Assembly (NCBI RefSeq): GCF_036206005.1
Contig: NZ_CP108143.1
Span: forward strand, 5,361,501-5,425,500
DNA length: 64,000 nucleotides
Direction: 5' to 3'
From: Streptomyces sp. NBC_00178
GTDB lineage: Bacteria; Actinomycetota; Actinomycetes; Streptomycetales; Streptomycetaceae
Part shown: one piece after another, positions 36,192-46,700 of the stretch
Layout: each line of letters begins with the position of its first letter
How positions within the stretch are numbered: position 1 is the first letter of the stretch
Notes under the pieces: model-generated
Told to the model about the DNA's origin: nothing
The model's database searches: none
Seen by the model: the letters and a program-made list of their open reading frames with translations, nothing else
Translations under genes and position numbers: made by a program

Positions 36192-36362
36192 TTGTCTCCT
36201 TCGGCCTGGTTTCTGACAGTTTCTGACCTGAAGTGATCACCGGGGGTGAGCGTACCCGCGGCGGGGCGGGAGGCGGACGGCAACACCCCTGCGGACCGGA
36301 TACCCTTTGATCCGACACGCGACGATCCACACAACAGCACACGCGGCCGAGGAGTCACCCGG

Positions 36363-36860
36363 ATGAGCACCACCCAGAGCGACAGGCTGCGCGAACTGCT
36401 GGAGCCCCTCGTGGAAGCCCAGGAACTGGACCTCGAGGAGATCGAGCTGTCCCGGGCGGGCCGCCGCCAGGTGCTGCGGGTGATCGTGGACTCCGAGGAC
36501 GGCGTGGAGCTCGACACCTGTGCGGAGCTCAGCCGGACCATCTCCACGACGCTGGACGAGACCGACGTGATGGGAGAGGGCGAGTACGTCCTCGAGGTGA
36601 GCTCTCCGGGCGCCGACCGCCCGTTGACCGAGCACCGCCACTACGTCCGCGCCACCGGCCGGCTCGCGAGACTCACCCTGGGCGACGGCGGCGAGCTGGT
36701 GGCCCGCATCCTCGGGGTGGACGACGAGGGACTCGATCTCGAAGTGCCGGGCGTCAAGGGCCGCAAGCCCACGGCGCGCCGTGTCGCCTTCGACGAGATC
36801 GCCAGGGCGCGCGTGGAGATCGAATTCAACCGCAAGGACAAGAAGGAAGAGGAGGCGTAG
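36363..36860 (+). CDS. rimP: Ribosome maturation factor RimP
   Basis: A 165-residue RimP with the family's VSSPGADRPLTEHRHY segment after the first domain and an SH3-like second domain. The tail is charged, KDKKEEEA. It assists 30S assembly. CGAGGAG lies 8 bases before ATG 36363. It heads the rimP-nusA operon, and nusA begins 2 bases after its stop. Confidence 0.93.
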   Translation: MSTTQSDRLRELLEPLVEAQELDLEEIELSRAGRRQVLRVIVDSEDGVELDTCAELSRTISTTLDETDVMGEGEYVLEVSSPGADRPLTEHRHYVRATGRLARLTLGDGGELVARILGVDDEGLDLEVPGVKGRKPTARRVAFDEIARARVEIEFNRKDKKEEEA

Positions 36861-36862
36861 CC

Positions 36863-37903
36863 GTGGACATCGATGTGAAGCTTCTGAAGGGCTTGGCGCA
36901 GGACAAGGAGATCCCCTTCGACGTGCTCGTCGGGGCGATCGAGTCGGCCCTCCTCATCGCGTACCACCGCACCGAGGGCAGTCACCGCCGCGCGCGCGTC
37001 GAGCTGGACGCCAACGGCCACGTCACGGTGTGGGCGAAGGACGACCCGGCCGAGCTCGAGGAGGGCCAGGAGCCCAAGGAGTTCGACGACACCCCGTCCG
37101 GCTTCGGCCGCATCGCCGCGACGACGGCCAAGCAGGTCATCCTGCAGCGGCTGCGCGACGCCGAGGACGACCGCACCTTCGGCGAGTACGCCGGCCACGA
37201 GGGCGACGTCGTGACGGGCCTGGTCCAGCAGGGCAAGGACCCGAAGAACGTCCTGGTCGACATCGGCAAGCTGGAGGCGATCCTGCCGGTCCAGGAGCAG
37301 GTGCCCGGCGAGGAGTACACCCACGGCCTGCGGCTGCGCACCTACGTCGTCCGGGTCGCCAAGGGCGTGCGCGGTCCCTCCGTCACCCTCTCGCGCACCC
37401 ACCCGAACCTCGTGAAGAAGCTCTTCGCGCTGGAGGTCCCGGAGATCGCGGACGGCTCCGTGGTCATCGAGGCCATCGCCCGCGAGGCGGGACACCGCAC
37501 CAAGATCGCGGTCCGTTCGACGCGTGCCGGTCTCAACCCCAAGGGTGCCTGCATCGGCCCGATGGGCAGCCGCGTGCGCAACGTCATGGCCGAGCTGCAC
37601 GGCGAGAAGATCGACATCGTCGACTGGTCGGACGACCCGGCGGAGATGGTCGCCAACGCGCTGTCACCCGCGCGGGTGAGCATGGTCGAGGTCGTGGACC
37701 TCGGGGCGCGCTCCGCCCGGGTGACCGTGCCGGACTACCAGCTGTCGCTCGCGATCGGCAAGGAGGGCCAGAACGCCCGCCTGGCCGCCCGGCTCACGGG
37801 CTGGCGCATCGACATCCGCCCGGACACCGAGACGGACGCCGAGCGCGACGTCGCCGACCGCGAGCGGGCCGAGCGTGCCCGGGAGCGGTCCGAGCGAGGC
37901 TGA
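36863..37903 (+). CDS. nusA: Transcription elongation/antitermination factor NusA
   Basis: A 346-residue NusA with the N-terminal RNA-polymerase-binding domain, an S1 domain (about 120-190), and two KH domains containing GACIGPMGSRVRNVM and SLAIGKEGQNARLAARL. It lacks the C-terminal acidic repeats of the E. coli protein, as usual in actinobacteria. GTG 36863 follows the rimP stop by 2 bases and is read through GGAGG at the end of rimP. Confidence 0.95.
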   Translation: MDIDVKLLKGLAQDKEIPFDVLVGAIESALLIAYHRTEGSHRRARVELDANGHVTVWAKDDPAELEEGQEPKEFDDTPSGFGRIAATTAKQVILQRLRDAEDDRTFGEYAGHEGDVVTGLVQQGKDPKNVLVDIGKLEAILPVQEQVPGEEYTHGLRLRTYVVRVAKGVRGPSVTLSRTHPNLVKKLFALEVPEIADGSVVIEAIAREAGHRTKIAVRSTRAGLNPKGACIGPMGSRVRNVMAELHGEKIDIVDWSDDPAEMVANALSPARVSMVEVVDLGARSARVTVPDYQLSLAIGKEGQNARLAARLTGWRIDIRPDTETDAERDVADRERAERARERSERG

Positions 37904-38051
37904 TCACCGGGCGCCCCGCGAGCCGCCCCGGTGGCGGCCGGGCAGGCGCCCGAAGGAACAGATCCCGGCGGTGCGCCGCCGAGATCACGACAACATCCGT
38001 TCGATTCTTGCCCCGAAGGGGTGAGGTCGGTGCGGGGAGGTAGACTTAGCC

Positions 38052-38330
38052 GTGTCTGGCCGGACGCATGCCCGCGCTTGCCCCGAGCGAACCTGTGTGG
38101 GATGCCGGGAGCGGGCGGCCAAGAGCGAGCTGCTGCGCATCGTGGTGGGCGAGGGAGAAGTGGTCCCTGATCCACGCGGTACGCTGCCCGGCCGGGGTGC
38201 GTATGTACACCCCGTCCCCGTCTGTCTCGACCTGGCGGTCCGCCGCCGGGCATTCCCCCGGGCCTTCAAGGCCGAGGGGCCGTTCGACACCGCGGCACTG
38301 CGGCGGTTCGTCGAGCGGGTGACACCGTAG
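38052..38330 (+). CDS. ylxR: YlxR/DUF448 family nucleic-acid-binding protein
   Basis: A 92-residue basic protein with the signature RTCVGCRERAAKSELLRIV and DPRGTLPGRGAYVHP. YlxR proteins bind RNA and sit between nusA and infB in most Gram-positive genomes. GTG 38052 follows GGAGG by 11 bases; TAGACT close upstream could also serve a promoter. The stop is 148 bases before infB, a long leader for this operon. Confidence 0.88.
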   Translation: MSGRTHARACPERTCVGCRERAAKSELLRIVVGEGEVVPDPRGTLPGRGAYVHPVPVCLDLAVRRRAFPRAFKAEGPFDTAALRRFVERVTP

Positions 38331-38395
38331 GAAAGTGAACGGCACGGGTCCCCGTGCGGTCAGGTACCTCGCGAGTTGGAAGTAGGTCGAGATTG

Positions 38396-38440
38396 CGATG
38401 AGCACTCGATGAGTACGCGATGAGTACGCCCATGAAGTAG
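38396..38440 (+). promoter_or_regulatory. Tandem micro-ORFs in the infB leader
   Basis: Three 11-base tandem units (38396-38406, 38407-38417, 38418-38428) each contain an ATG. They read as M-S-T-R-stop, M-S-T-R-stop, then M-S-T-P-M-K-stop, and each of the first two stops overlaps the next ATG as ATGA. They lie 39 bases before the infB start and could regulate ribosome loading on infB. Confidence 0.55.
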
Positions 38441-38478
38441 CGACGGTCCGGCGGTAACCCGGACCTAAAAGGAGCGAA

Positions 38479-41400
38479 GTGGCTAAGGTCCGGGTATACG
38501 AACTCGCCAAGGAGTTCGGCGTGGAGAGCAAGGTCGTCATGGCCAAGCTCCAAGAACTCGGTGAATTCGTCCGTTCGGCGTCCTCGACGATCGAGGCGCC
38601 GGTTGTACGCAAATTGACTGACGCACTGCAGGGTCCCGGCGGCAACGCCGGCAAGTCCGCTGCAAAGCCTGGCGCGCCTCGCAAGGCCGCCCCCGTGAAG
38701 CCCGCGGCGCCGTCTCCGGCCGCCTCGGCACGTCCTGCCGCCCCCAAGCCCGGCGTCCCGGCCCCCAAGCCGGCCGCAGCCGAGGCTCCGGCGGAGAGCA
38801 GCACCCCCTCGGCGCCTTCCGCGCCGTCGGCGGGTCCCCGTCCGGGCCCCCGGCCCGCGCCGAAGCCCGCCCCGGTCACCCCGGTGCCCGCAGCCGAGTT
38901 CTCGGCCCCGGCACCGGCCCAGCCGAGCACCCCCCAGCAGGCCCCGCGTCCCGCGGGTGCCACCCCGGGACCTCGCCCCGCCCGTCCGGCCCCGGCCGGC
39001 GGTCAGCGTGACGGTGGCCGTGGTGGCGAGCGTGACGGCGGCCGTGGTGGCGAGCGTGGCGGAGACCGCCCCGCACGTCCCGCGGGCCAGGGCGCACCGC
39101 GACCGGGCGGCGCCCGTCCGGCCGGTCCCCGTCCGGGCAACAACCCCTTCACCTCCGGCGGTTCCACCGGTATGGCGCGCCCCCAGGCGCCCCGTCCCGG
39201 CGGTGCCCCGCGCCCCGGCGGCGGTCAGGAGCGCCCCGGCGCCCCGCGCCCGCAGGGTGGTCCCGGTGGCGCCCCGCGTCCCCAGGGCCAGGGTGGCGCA
39301 CGTCCGTCCCCCGGCGGCATGCCCCGTCCGCAGGCTCCCCGTCCGGGCGGTGCCCCCTCGGGTAACCGTCCGAACCCCGGCATGATGCCGCAGCGTCCCG
39401 CTGCGGGCCCCCGCCCCGGCGGCGGCCCCGGCGGCGGCGGCCGCGGTCCCGGTGGCGGCGGTGGCCGTCCCGGTGGTGGCGGCGGTCGTCCCGGTGGCGG
39501 CGGCGGCTTCGCCGGCCGTCCGGCCGGTCCCGGTGGTGGCGGTGGCGGCTTCGCCGGCCGTCCCGGTGGTCCCGGTGGCGGTGGCGGCGCGGGCCGTCCC
39601 GGTGGTGGCGGCGGCTTCGGCGGTCGTCCCGGCTTCGGTGGACGTCCCGGCGGCCCGGGTGCCCGTGGTGGCACACAGGGTGCGTTCGGCCGTCCCGGTG
39701 GTCCCGCGCGTCGTGGCCGCAAGTCGAAGCGTCAGAGGCGCCAGGAGTACGAGGCCATGCAGGCCCCGTCGGTGGGCGGCGTCATGCTGCCTCGCGGCAA
39801 CGGGCAGGCCGTCCGGCTGTCGCGCGGTGCGTCCCTGACCGACTTCGCGGAGAAGATCAACGCCAACCCGGCGTCGCTCGTCGGCGTGATGATGAACCTC
39901 GGCGAGATGGTCACCGCCACGCAGTCCGTCTCCGACGAGACGCTGAAGCTGCTCGCGGACGAGATGAACTTCGTCCTGGAGATCGTCAGCCCCGAGGAGG
40001 AGGACCGCGAGCTGCTCGAGTCCTTCGACATCGAGTTCGGCGAGGACGAGGGCGGCGAAGAGGCCCTGGTCTCCCGCCCGCCGGTCGTCACCGTCATGGG
40101 TCACGTCGACCACGGTAAGACCCGACTGCTGGACGCGATCCGCAAGACGAACGTCGTCGCGGGCGAGGCCGGCGGCATCACGCAGCACATCGGTGCGTAC
40201 CAGGTCTCCTCCGAGGTCAACGGCGAGGACCGCCGCATCACCTTCATCGACACCCCGGGTCACGAGGCGTTCACCGCCATGCGTGCACGTGGTGCGAAGT
40301 CCACCGACATCGCGATCCTCGTGGTGGCGGCGAACGACGGTGTGATGCCCCAGACGATCGAGGCGCTGAACCACGCCAAGGCGGCCGACGTGCCGATCGT
40401 GGTCGCGGTCAACAAGATCGACGTCGAGGGTGCCGACCCGACCAAGGTGCGCGGTCAGCTCACCGAGTTCGGTCTGGTGGCCGAGGAGTACGGCGGCGAC
40501 ACGATGTTCGTCGACATCTCCGCGAAGCAGGGCCTCAACATCGAGGCGCTGCTGGAGGCCGTCGTCCTCACCGCCGACGCCTCGCTCGACCTGCGGGCCA
40601 ACCCGGAGCAGGACGCGCAGGGTATTGCGATCGAGTCCCACCTCGACCGCGGCCGCGGTGCCGTCTCGACCGTCCTCGTCCAGCGCGGAACGCTGCGCAT
40701 CGGCGACACGATGGTCGTCGGCGACGCGTACGGCCGTGTCCGGGCGATGCTCGACGACAACGGCAACAACGTCCAGGAAGCGGGTCCCTCGACCCCCGTC
40801 CTGGTCCTGGGTCTCACCAACGTCCCGGGTGCAGGCGACAACTTCCTGGTGGTCGACGAGGACCGTACGGCCCGTCAGATCGCCGAGAAGCGTGCCGCCC
40901 GTGAGCGCAACGCCAACTTCGCCCGCAAGGGTGTCCGGTTCTCCCTGGAGAACCTGGACGAGGCGCTCAAGGCCGGTCTGGTCCAGGAACTCAACCTCAT
41001 CATCAAGGGCGACGCGTCCGGTTCGGTGGAGGCTCTCGAGTCCTCGCTGCTCCAGCTCGACGTCGGCGAAGAGGTCGACATCCGGGTCCTGCACCGCGGT
41101 GTGGGTGCGGTCACCGAGTCGGACATCAACCTGGCGACCGGCTCCGACGCCATCGTGATCGGCTTCAACGTGCGCGCCGCGGGGCGTGCCGAGCAGATGG
41201 CCGAGCGCGAGGGCGTGGACGTCCGGTACTACTCGGTCATCTACCAGGCGATCGAGGAGATCGAGGCGGCCCTCAAGGGCATGCTCAAGCCGGAGTACGA
41301 AGAGGTCGAGCTCGGCACGGCGGAGATCCGCGAGATCTTCCGCTCGTCCAAGCTGGGCAACATCGCCGGTGTCCTGGTCCGCTCCGGCGAGGTCAAGCGC

Positions 41401-41598
41401 AACACCAAGGCGCGCCTGCTGCGCGATGGCAAGGTCATCGCGGAGAACCTCAACATCTCCGGTCTGCGCCGCTTCAAGGACGACGTCACCGAGATCCGCG
41501 AAGGCTACGAGGGCGGTATCAACCTCGGAAACTTCAACGACATCAAGATCGACGACGTCATCGCGACGTACGAGATGCGCGAGAAGCCGCGAGGCTGA
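38479..41598 (+). CDS. infB: Translation initiation factor IF-2
   Basis: This 1039-residue IF-2 has an N-terminal helical domain (1-55, MAKVRVYELAKEFGVE), then an unusually long Pro/Gly/Arg-rich region to about 425. The conserved core follows: GTPase G1 GHVDHGKT near 541, G3 DTPGHE, G4 NKID at 645, then domains II-IV. It delivers initiator tRNA to the ribosome. GTG 38479 has AAGGAG 6 bases upstream. The Gly-rich tract (39420-39720) is GGTGGCGGC-type repeats, so length may vary between strains. Confidence 0.96.
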   Translation: MAKVRVYELAKEFGVESKVVMAKLQELGEFVRSASSTIEAPVVRKLTDALQGPGGNAGKSAAKPGAPRKAAPVKPAAPSPAASARPAAPKPGVPAPKPAAAEAPAESSTPSAPSAPSAGPRPGPRPAPKPAPVTPVPAAEFSAPAPAQPSTPQQAPRPAGATPGPRPARPAPAGGQRDGGRGGERDGGRGGERGGDRPARPAGQGAPRPGGARPAGPRPGNNPFTSGGSTGMARPQAPRPGGAPRPGGGQERPGAPRPQGGPGGAPRPQGQGGARPSPGGMPRPQAPRPGGAPSGNRPNPGMMPQRPAAGPRPGGGPGGGGRGPGGGGGRPGGGGGRPGGGGGFAGRPAGPGGGGGGFAGRPGGPGGGGGAGRPGGGGGFGGRPGFGGRPGGPGARGGTQGAFGRPGGPARRGRKSKRQRRQEYEAMQAPSVGGVMLPRGNGQAVRLSRGASLTDFAEKINANPASLVGVMMNLGEMVTATQSVSDETLKLLADEMNFVLEIVSPEEEDRELLESFDIEFGEDEGGEEALVSRPPVVTVMGHVDHGKTRLLDAIRKTNVVAGEAGGITQHIGAYQVSSEVNGEDRRITFIDTPGHEAFTAMRARGAKSTDIAILVVAANDGVMPQTIEALNHAKAADVPIVVAVNKIDVEGADPTKVRGQLTEFGLVAEEYGGDTMFVDISAKQGLNIEALLEAVVLTADASLDLRANPEQDAQGIAIESHLDRGRGAVSTVLVQRGTLRIGDTMVVGDAYGRVRAMLDDNGNNVQEAGPSTPVLVLGLTNVPGAGDNFLVVDEDRTARQIAEKRAARERNANFARKGVRFSLENLDEALKAGLVQELNLIIKGDASGSVEALESSLLQLDVGEEVDIRVLHRGVGAVTESDINLATGSDAIVIGFNVRAAGRAEQMAEREGVDVRYYSVIYQAIEEIEAALKGMLKPEYEEVELGTAEIREIFRSSKLGNIAGVLVRSGEVKRNTKARLLRDGKVIAENLNISGLRRFKDDVTEIREGYEGGINLGNFNDIKIDDVIATYEMREKPRG

Positions 41599-41610
41599 TC
41601 GACGGGGATT

Positions 41611-41630
41611 CCCGGGGGGTGACCCCCGGG
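41611..41630 (+). terminator. Hairpin after infB
   Basis: CCCGGGGG pairs with CCCCCGGG around a GTGA loop, followed by CTCTCTTCC, 13 bases after the stop. The operon genes continue 136 bases later, so read-through or a second promoter is likely. Confidence 0.55.
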
Positions 41631-41766
41631 CTCTCTTCCACAGTCGGGGCCGGTCGACGGGTCGTATTTCCGTCGATCGGCCCCGGCCGTTCCGTGTACG
41701 GTTCTGGTGTCCCCGCCAAGCGATGGCGGGGCACCGACCCCGAACCGGCGGGACATCCGGACACAC

Positions 41767-42063
41767 ATGTACGTGGGGACTCTGTCCTTCGATCTGCTCC
41801 TCGGCGACGTACGGTCGTTGAAGGAGAAACGCTCGGTCGTCCGCCCGATGGTCGCCGAGCTCCACCGCAGATTCGCGGTGAGTGTCGCGGAGACGGGCGA
41901 CCAGGACCTCTACCGCAGGGCCGAGATCGGTCTTGCCGTGGTCTCCGGGGACACCGGACACCTCACAGACGTACTCGACCGGTGCGAACGCATGATCGCG
42001 GGCCGGCCGGAAGTGGAGCTGCTGTCCGTACGGCGGCGGCTGCACAGCGACGAAGACGATTGA
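41767..42063 (+). CDS. DUF503 (YlxP-like) protein
   Basis: A 98-residue protein with MYVGTLSFDLLLGDVRSLKEKR, the DUF503 signature, and the VSVAETGDQDLYRRAEIGLAVV strand. YlxP-like proteins accompany infB and rbfA and are implicated in ribosome maturation. ATG 41767 is an in-frame restart after a longer open stretch. It ends 26 bases before rbfA. Confidence 0.85.
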   Translation: MYVGTLSFDLLLGDVRSLKEKRSVVRPMVAELHRRFAVSVAETGDQDLYRRAEIGLAVVSGDTGHLTDVLDRCERMIAGRPEVELLSVRRRLHSDEDD

Positions 42064-42089
42064 GCAAGGCTTAAGAAGGAGACGGACCA

Positions 42090-42551
42090 GTGGCCGACAA
42101 CGCGCGGGCAAAGAAGCTGGCGGACCTCATCCAGGTGGTGGTCGCCGAGAAACTGCAGCGCGGTATCAAGGACCCGCGTCTGGGTACGCACGTGACCATC
42201 ACGGACACCCGTGTCACCGGCGACCTGCGGGAGGCCACGGTCTTCTACACGGTCTACGGCGACGACGAGGAGCGGGCCAGCGCGGCCGCGGGTCTGGAGA
42301 GCGCCAAGGGCATCCTGCGGTCGGCGGTCGGTGCCGCGGCGGGGACGAAGTTCACCCCGACCCTGGCCTTCGTGGCCGACGCCCTCCCGGACAACGCCAA
42401 GGCGATCGAGGACCTGCTCGACCGGGCACGCGCCTCGGACGCCAAGGTGCGCGAGGCGTCCTCCGGCGCCGCGTACGCCGGTGAGGCCGACCCGTACCGC
42501 AAGCCGGAGGACGAGTCCGCCGGAAACGACGAGGACTCGCCTTCCGCATGA
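42090..42551 (+). CDS. rbfA: Ribosome-binding factor A
   Basis: A 153-residue RbfA with the LADLIQVVVAEKLQRGIKDPRLG start and the KH-like VTGDLREATVFYTVYG strand, plus a charged tail. It acts on 16S rRNA late in 30S maturation. AAGGAG lies before GTG 42090, and its stop overlaps truB by 4 bases. Confidence 0.94.
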   Translation: MADNARAKKLADLIQVVVAEKLQRGIKDPRLGTHVTITDTRVTGDLREATVFYTVYGDDEERASAAAGLESAKGILRSAVGAAAGTKFTPTLAFVADALPDNAKAIEDLLDRARASDAKVREASSGAAYAGEADPYRKPEDESAGNDEDSPSA

Positions 42552-43453
42552 CGCAGAACAAGCAGGAAAAGACGCCGGACGGACTTGTCATCGTCGACAA
42601 GCCGTCCGGCTTCACCTCGCACGACGTCGTGGCGAAGATGCGCGGCATCGCCCGCACCCGGCGGGTCGGTCACGCCGGCACGCTGGACCCGATGGCGACC
42701 GGTGTCCTCGTGCTCGGTGTGGAGCGGGCGACCAAGCTGCTCGGCCACCTCGCGCTGACGGAGAAGGAGTACCTGGGTACGATCCGCCTCGGCCAGGACA
42801 CCGTCACCGACGACGCGGAGGGCGAGATCACCTCGTCCACCGACGCCTCCGGAGTCACCCGTGAGGGCATCGACGCCGGAGTCGCCGCGCTGAGCGGCGC
42901 GATCATGCAGGTGCCGTCCAAGGTCAGCGCCATCAAGATCGACGGGAAGCGTTCCTACGCGCGGGTGCGCGGCGGCGAGGAGTTCGAGATCCCGGCCCGC
43001 CCGGTGACCATCTCGTCGTTCCGCGTCTACGACGTGCGGCACGAGGTCGCCGAGGACGGCACCCCCGTCGTCGACCTGGTGGTCTCGGTCGTCTGCTCCT
43101 CGGGTACCTACATCAGGGCCCTGGCGCGCGACCTCGGTGCCGGGCTCGGCGTCGGCGGCCACCTGACCGCGCTGCGCCGCACCCGCGTCGGGCCGTACGG
43201 TCTGGACGCGGCCCGGACGCTCGACCAGCACCAGGAGGAGCTGACCGTGATGCCGGTGGCCGAGGCCGCCGCATCCGCCTTCCACCGCTGGGACGTGGAC
43301 GAGAAGCGCGCCCGGCTGCTGCTCAACGGGGTACGGCTGGACATGCCGGCGTACCCGCCGGGGCCGGTCGGGGTCTACGGGCCCGACGGGACGTTCCTCG
43401 TGCTCGTCGAGGAGGAGAAGGGCAAGGCCAGGAGCCTCGCCGTCTTCGCCTGA
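42548..43453 (+). CDS. truB: tRNA pseudouridine(55) synthase
   Basis: A 301-residue TruB with catalytic Asp47 in GHAGTLDPMATGVL and the KxSAIKIDGKRSYARVR motif. It converts U55 of the T-loop to pseudouridine. ATG 42548 overlaps the rbfA stop (ATGA). The operon ends at the 13-pair hairpin downstream. Confidence 0.95.
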   Translation: MTQNKQEKTPDGLVIVDKPSGFTSHDVVAKMRGIARTRRVGHAGTLDPMATGVLVLGVERATKLLGHLALTEKEYLGTIRLGQDTVTDDAEGEITSSTDASGVTREGIDAGVAALSGAIMQVPSKVSAIKIDGKRSYARVRGGEEFEIPARPVTISSFRVYDVRHEVAEDGTPVVDLVVSVVCSSGTYIRALARDLGAGLGVGGHLTALRRTRVGPYGLDAARTLDQHQEELTVMPVAEAAASAFHRWDVDEKRARLLLNGVRLDMPAYPPGPVGVYGPDGTFLVLVEEEKGKARSLAVFA

Positions 43454-43521
43454 GCCCTACCGCCCGAACGAGCCGCGACGGGCCGCGTGGCCCGGCGGCC
43501 GGAACGCACCGCGGGTCCGTG

Positions 43522-43559
43522 GTGGGGCGGGCAGGCCCCCCGGATGCTGCCCGCCCCAC
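43522..43559 (+). terminator. Terminator of the rimP-truB operon
   Basis: GTGGGGCGGGCAG pairs perfectly with its complement (13 pairs) around a 12-base loop, 68 bases after the truB stop. Confidence 0.65.
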
Positions 43560-43706
43560 GATCCCCCTCCCCGGACCATCCCTGTCCAGGCGAACCCGTC
43601 GATTCACCCCGATGGACGGGCGCTCGGAGCGTCAGGGGGGTGTGAGGGGGGCGCTTTCGCCCCTCGCGTTTCTCGTGCGGATCACCCGCCATCTACCGTC
43701 TGACCC

Positions 43707-46700
43707 ATGGGCAGCGGGGACCGGTCGAAACTGGTGAGAATCTGCGATCAGGCCGGTCGGCCCCGGGGGACCGGGTTCGTCGCCGACGACCGGGGGACCG
43801 TCGTCACCAGCCATCAGGCCGTCGCACGGCCTGCGCCGCTGACCCTGCACGCCCCCGACGGCCGCAGCTGCGAGGTCGGCCCCGACGACATCACCGCCCT
43901 GCCGGACCTGGGCCTCGCCCTGCTCCGTACCGGCGGATCCGGGGCACTGGGGGTGGAGCCGCTCCCCATCGCCGTACGCGAACGGATCGGCACCGGCACC
44001 TATGTGCGGATCGCCGCCCACGGGTGGCGCGAGGCCCGGGTGCTCGGGGCGACCCCCGCGACGTACACCGAGGGCGGACGCGAACACCCCGTGGGCGATG
44101 CGCTCGAACTGGCCCTGGGCACCGACGGCCGCGACGCCCTGCGCTCCGGCGGCGCGGCCATCGGCGGGCCCGTCACCGACCCCGGCACGGGCGCCGTCCT
44201 GGGCGTGCTCTCGACCGCGCTGAGCGCGGGGCGGGAGACGGCCGGACTCGCGGTGCCGCTGACCGGCGGGGGTGCGCTGGCCGAGGTGCTCCGGCGCAAC
44301 GCGAGCGCCGTCCCGGGTTACGGCTGCGACCTCAACCTCGCGGGGGCGCTCCAGCTCACCGCCACCTCGCTCGGTCACGCCGACGACCGTCCCTGCGGTG
44401 TCGAGGCCGTCGAGCGCCCCAGGATCAGCGCGGAGTTCGCCGCCTTCGAGGCCGGGACGGGACCCGTCCTCGGGCTGGTCGGCGCACCGGGGACCGGCCG
44501 CACCACCGAGCTGGCCGCACTGGCCGGCCGCAGGGCCCGCGGGCCCGTCCCCGCCCTCACCCTCTGGTTGCGCGGCGCCGACCTGCTGGCCGACGACACC
44601 TCGGTCACCGACGCCATGACCCGGGCCCTGCAGCGCTCCGGGAGGATCATCACGGCCGCCGGCGCCCGGGGCGACATGACCGACGCCACGCCGGAGCGGG
44701 TGGCCCGCCTCGCGGCCGACTCGGGGAATGCGCTGCTCGTCGTCGTGGACGGCCCGGAGGAGATGCCGCCGCTGCTGGCCCACCGGCTCGGCGGATGGAC
44801 CGCGGCCACGGCCGAGTGGCTCCTCTCGCACGGCGTCCGGATGGTCGTCGCCTGCCGACCCGAGCACTGGGAGACCGCCGGAGCGCTGTACCCGCGCGAC
44901 GCCCTGCACCGGCCCGAACGGCCCGCCGGAGGGCTGCCGCCCGCCGTCCGGCTCGGCGACCTCACGACCGGCCAGGCCGAACTGGCCAGGGAGCGCTACG
45001 GCATTCCGCCCGGCGCCATCGCGCCCGGCCACGACAGGCACCCCCTCACCCTGCGGCTGCTCGCCGAGGTGCGGAAGGCCCTGCCCCCGGACGTGCCCGG
45101 CACGCCCGACACCGAGAAGGTCTTCGCCGCGCACCTGGACCTCGCCTGCGTCCGCATCGCCGTCCGGATCGGTGCCCAGTCCGAGCCCCGGCTCCGGGGC
45201 ACGGCGGTGCGCAGGCTGGCCGCCAAGGTCGCCGGGCAGGTCCACGAGGCGGCCAGGCGCTGCCTCGGCCCGGGACAGGGCGAACTGGACCGGGCGGCGT
45301 TCGAGGAGATCTTCCCCTGGCGTACGGGATGGGCCTCGGCGGTGCTCACCGAAGGGCTGCTGGTCCCCGCCGGCCCCGGATACCGCTTCGCCCACGAGGA
45401 ACTCGGCGACTGGGTGCAGGGCGCCCACCTCGACCTGGACGCCGCTCTGCGCTCCCTCGTGCACCGGTGGCACGCCGAGGAACAGGACGGGGACGGCCAG
45501 GACCCCGGGCCCCGGCCCGCGGCCGGGGCCGACGGTTCGTACGAGCCCCGCAACCTCCCCGTGCCCCGCCACCGCTCCGGCCCCGTGATCCAGGCCATGC
45601 TCCTGCTGGAGCGGCGCCAGGGCCCGGCGGCGCTGGCCCACCGCATGGCGGACCTGATCGAGGCGATGGACCGCCTCGGCGCGGGACCCGGCCCGGGGGC
45701 CCGGCACCCCGACGCCGCCTGGTGGGCGGCCCATCTGCTGCGGGAAAGCCTGCTCAGGGTGCCCGACGCGCGCCCCTACCTCGGGGTGCTGCGGGTCCTC
45801 ACCGGAAGGATCACCCGGCGCTCCCTGTCCGGGGGAGGGCACGACGCCCTCGGACCCTACGCGGAGTTCGGGCCGTGGTTCTGGTGCCGGACCCGGCTGC
45901 CCGAGTACGACCGGATCGACCTTCTGCGCAGGCTGCTGCCCGCAGACGGCGCACCGCGCCCGGACGGCGGCCGGCGCTATCTGGACGCGGTGGCCCTGCG
46001 TCTGGCCGCCGACCCGAGGACCGTGCAGGCACTGCTCTGCCGCTGGCTGACGGACGAGAGCCCGCTGCCCGCCGAACAGGACGCACCCGTACGCCTGACC
46101 GTGGCCGCCGCCGCCCAGGCGCTCCTGTACGCCCGCCGGGACCTCGCCGTCGACGACCTGACCGAGGCGCTCGTCGACACCTCGCACCCCCGCGCCGCCG
46201 AACTGCTCTCCGCGCTCGCGGAGGACGAGCCGTCCGCCCTGTGCAGGGCCGTCAGCCGCTGGGCGCGCGACGAGGAGCGGCCCGGACGGCGCGCCGCCGC
46301 GGCCGTCCACGGCACGCTCGCCGCCGCACGCACCCTCACCGGCGCCGACCGCACTTTGCTGCGCGGCGCGGCCCTCACCCTCCTGGCCCGCCCGGACGAC
46401 ACCGCCCTGCACGCCCGCGCCCTCACCGTCCTGGTGCGCGACCCGGGAACCGGTGGGCGCTACCTGCCGCAGGCCCTGCGGATCTTCGCGACCGGCGACC
46501 CGCGGCTGCCGGTGTCCCTGCTGACCGAGGTGTTCCCCCGGCACCCCGAACCCGTGCTCGCGGCGCTGCGCGCCCGGCTGTCGCTGCCCGGTGAGGCCGC
46601 CGACGCCGTGCTGGGGGAGCTGGCGGGTCTGGACACCCCGGCGCTGGCGTTGCACGCGCCGGGACTCGTACGCCGGTACATCGACAGCCGCCCGGACGGC

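Noticed and set aside
39149..39722. Pro- or Arg/His-rich open frames on the minus strand inside infB
   Set aside because: They are the antisense of the Gly/Arg-rich repeat tract of IF-2 and have no independent start signals.
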